From assembly GCA_039105265.1 (NCBI GenBank), contig JAPFFF010000004.1, positions 4,774,001-4,838,000 of the forward strand: DNA of 64,000 nt. Reading direction: 5' to 3'. The notes below the pieces were generated by a model. It saw only the letters and a list, made by a program, of their open reading frames with translations. It was not told the origin of the DNA and did not search any database. The DNA comes from Tritrichomonas musculus. Lineage: Eukaryota > Parabasalia > Tritrichomonadida > Tritrichomonadidae. A program made the position numbers and the translations under genes. This document shows, one piece after another, positions 62,644-64,000 of the stretch. Positions within the stretch are counted from its first letter, which is position 1; each line of letters begins with the position of its first letter.

Positions 62644-64000
62644 ATGTTTCGTAAACGAAAACCATTTAAAAATCAACTATCAGACGATTGTTCTCAAGGA
62701 AAACTCAGTTTAGAACAGGCTATACTCAGTAAAGAACTTGCAGTAACATTGAGAAATGAAGCTACTGATTTTCTCAATTTTTTATTTTCACCAGAGAATT
62801 ATCCAAAACTAATAGAATATGCTCTTTTTGATAAGAAAGCCGAATCTGATGAATTTAAGAACCTAACACGCAATCAAATTAATAAAAATGCAGCAGACAT
62901 ATTAAGTTTTCCAAGTGCCAGGATTAAAGAAAGACTAGGAAATGATGAAAATCACTTGCTTTTACATAAATTAGAGGAATTTATACGAAATAAAGAACTT
63001 AATCAAAATCCATTATATGCAGGCCACTTCGAAAGAATCTATACAAACATATTACGTGAACCCGGATCTCATTTCGATACTTTTTTCAACGTTAACATTG
63101 TTGAAATATTATTGCCTCTTCTTGCAGATAATATTTTAATATTACCTTACAAAGAATTTCTCACAACGCTACTCGAAGACTTAATCGATCAAATAAACGA
63201 TGATGAACGTGTCGATAGTATTATAAAAATTATTCTCCAATATGCTTCTTTTTATTCATATGTTATGTTTTGTAAATTGGAAGATCCATTGAACACACTT
63301 GCTACTGAATATAGAAAACCAAGAAATTATTTTAAGAAATTTCGACCTTTAAACAAAGATAAAAAACATATCCCAATTCCTCAGTTTATCACATATGAAA
63401 AAGGCCTAGATGCAAAGCAACAATATAGAAAAGAGCAAGCTCTTAAAAAAGGAAGAAATTTTTTCATCGATAAATATAAAGACAATGAAAATTTTGATGA
63501 TTACGATTTCAGAGATGCAGAAATGAGTGCTTATTTATTTTTATCTATCATACAAACCGCTTTTGCGGTGAATAATTACCGATACTTACAAAATGATGAG
63601 TTCACTGATATGCTACTCTTTTGTGGCGTTTTTAGCTCCTCAGAATCTTTATCTTCAATGGTGGCGTTTAAAATTTTAGAGAACCTTTATTATGGAAACC
63701 TTGATGCAAGCTTTGATATTCAACCTTATCAGGATGAAAGCTTTATTAATTTAATTGATGAATATGCAGAATTTGTATCTTATAATCATGAAACATTGAA
63801 TTTATTGCATGTTAACGCTTTTCCTCTTTTTTGGAATCATCGCTATAAAGATAAACGCGATAATACATGTTTAATTGGAATTGATCCAGTTTTAGATATA
63901 AAGCATTCAACTGAATCTAAAAAAGAATTAACGCCTTTATTAATTTTAAGGTCATTTCTTTTTGTTGATCCTCCGATTAGCAGCAGATTAGGTTTTTCTT
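62644..64000 (+). CDS. Possible SAPS-type (PP6 regulatory) protein, cut by window edge
   Basis: An open frame of at least 452 codons from the ATG at 62644 to the end of the window. The protein is all-helical with no membrane segment. The order LRNEATDFLNFLFSPENYPKLIEY, then NKNAADILSFPSARIKERLG, LHKLEEFIRN, LNQNPLYAGHFERIYTNILRE and FFNVNIVEILLPLLADN parallels the SAPS family of phosphatase-6 regulatory subunits: a leading helix, the acquired AxxIL...I...LG motif, an NPLxAxFF segment and a following binding helix. The similarity is pattern-level and the C-terminus is missing, so a different HEAT/ARM-type protein remains possible. Confidence 0.45.
   Translation, partial: MFRKRKPFKNQLSDDCSQGKLSLEQAILSKELAVTLRNEATDFLNFLFSPENYPKLIEYALFDKKAESDEFKNLTRNQINKNAADILSFPSARIKERLGNDENHLLLHKLEEFIRNKELNQNPLYAGHFERIYTNILREPGSHFDTFFNVNIVEILLPLLADNILILPYKEFLTTLLEDLIDQINDDERVDSIIKIILQYASFYSYVMFCKLEDPLNTLATEYRKPRNYFKKFRPLNKDKKHIPIPQFITYEKGLDAKQQYRKEQALKKGRNFFIDKYKDNENFDDYDFRDAEMSAYLFLSIIQTAFAVNNYRYLQNDEFTDMLLFCGVFSSSESLSSMVAFKILENLYYGNLDASFDIQPYQDESFINLIDEYAEFVSYNHETLNLLHVNAFPLFWNHRYKDKRDNTCLIGIDPVLDIKHSTESKKELTPLLILRSFLFVDPPISSRLGFS

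Noticed and set aside
1-64000. tRNA and rRNA genes
   Set aside because: I looked for tRNA arms and rRNA-like GC-rich blocks and saw none; the GC-rich blocks are transposon arms and the satellite.

Overview
The window looks like nuclear DNA from a flagellated parabasalid protist, most likely Tritrichomonas or a close relative. It is very AT-rich, the recognisable genes are intronless and short-spaced, and TAA, TAG and TGA all serve as stops. The gene set mixes conserved eukaryotic cell biology with trichomonad-like families: a Pmp-like beta-helix surface protein, a BTB plus F5/8C-like protein and an axonemal CFAP43/44-type protein. The species is inferred from gene style; no rRNA or other marker gene is present.

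Layout. 1-740 is the 3' end of an exportin-7 gene, followed by a 648-bp foldback element (943-1590). 3135-8429 carries a short-chain dehydrogenase, a Pmp-like surface protein and glucosidase II beta, with a 1.4-kb TTAA-flanked element between the first two. 8430-17444 is gene-free and consists largely of nested non-autonomous DNA transposons, several with intact target-site duplications (8-bp, TTAA, TA). 17445-22063 is a compact gene block: RPN12, Rogdi/RAVE, a GOST-like seven-TM protein and a coiled-coil protein. 22250-23660 holds a decayed surface-protein gene and a ubiquitin-like gene fragment. 23663-32457 is bounded by perfect 45-bp inverted repeats and TA dinucleotides; it encloses a 4.5-kb array of 14/15-bp units and three perfect hairpins. 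32561-43739 is a second gene block: CFAP43/44-type, SMP lipid transfer, GNAT, small ORF, ADAT3 and TSG101/VPS23. 43849-49610 is a Mutator-like (MULE) transposon with an intact 780-residue transposase and long arms of 120-bp tandem repeats. 50234-58222 is a third gene block: VPS9 GEF, nicalin, BTB/F5-8C, tetraspanin-like and EF-hand protein. 58668-62140 is a graveyard of hAT and pogo/Tc1-type transposase fragments. 62644 to the end is the start of a possible SAPS-type phosphatase regulatory subunit.

The host genes are single-copy housekeeping functions: nuclear transport, ER glycoprotein quality control, ER membrane-protein biogenesis, endosome/ESCRT traffic, V-ATPase assembly, proteasome, tRNA editing and flagellum. 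They do not form one pathway. Two divergent gene pairs share an ACGTTTA motif next to their starts that may be a core promoter element. The most unusual content is the mobile DNA: three TTAA-flanked families, one with two later insertions in the same terminal repeat, the array-bearing TA-flanked element, and the MULE whose arms each carry a copied 5' end of its own transposase.
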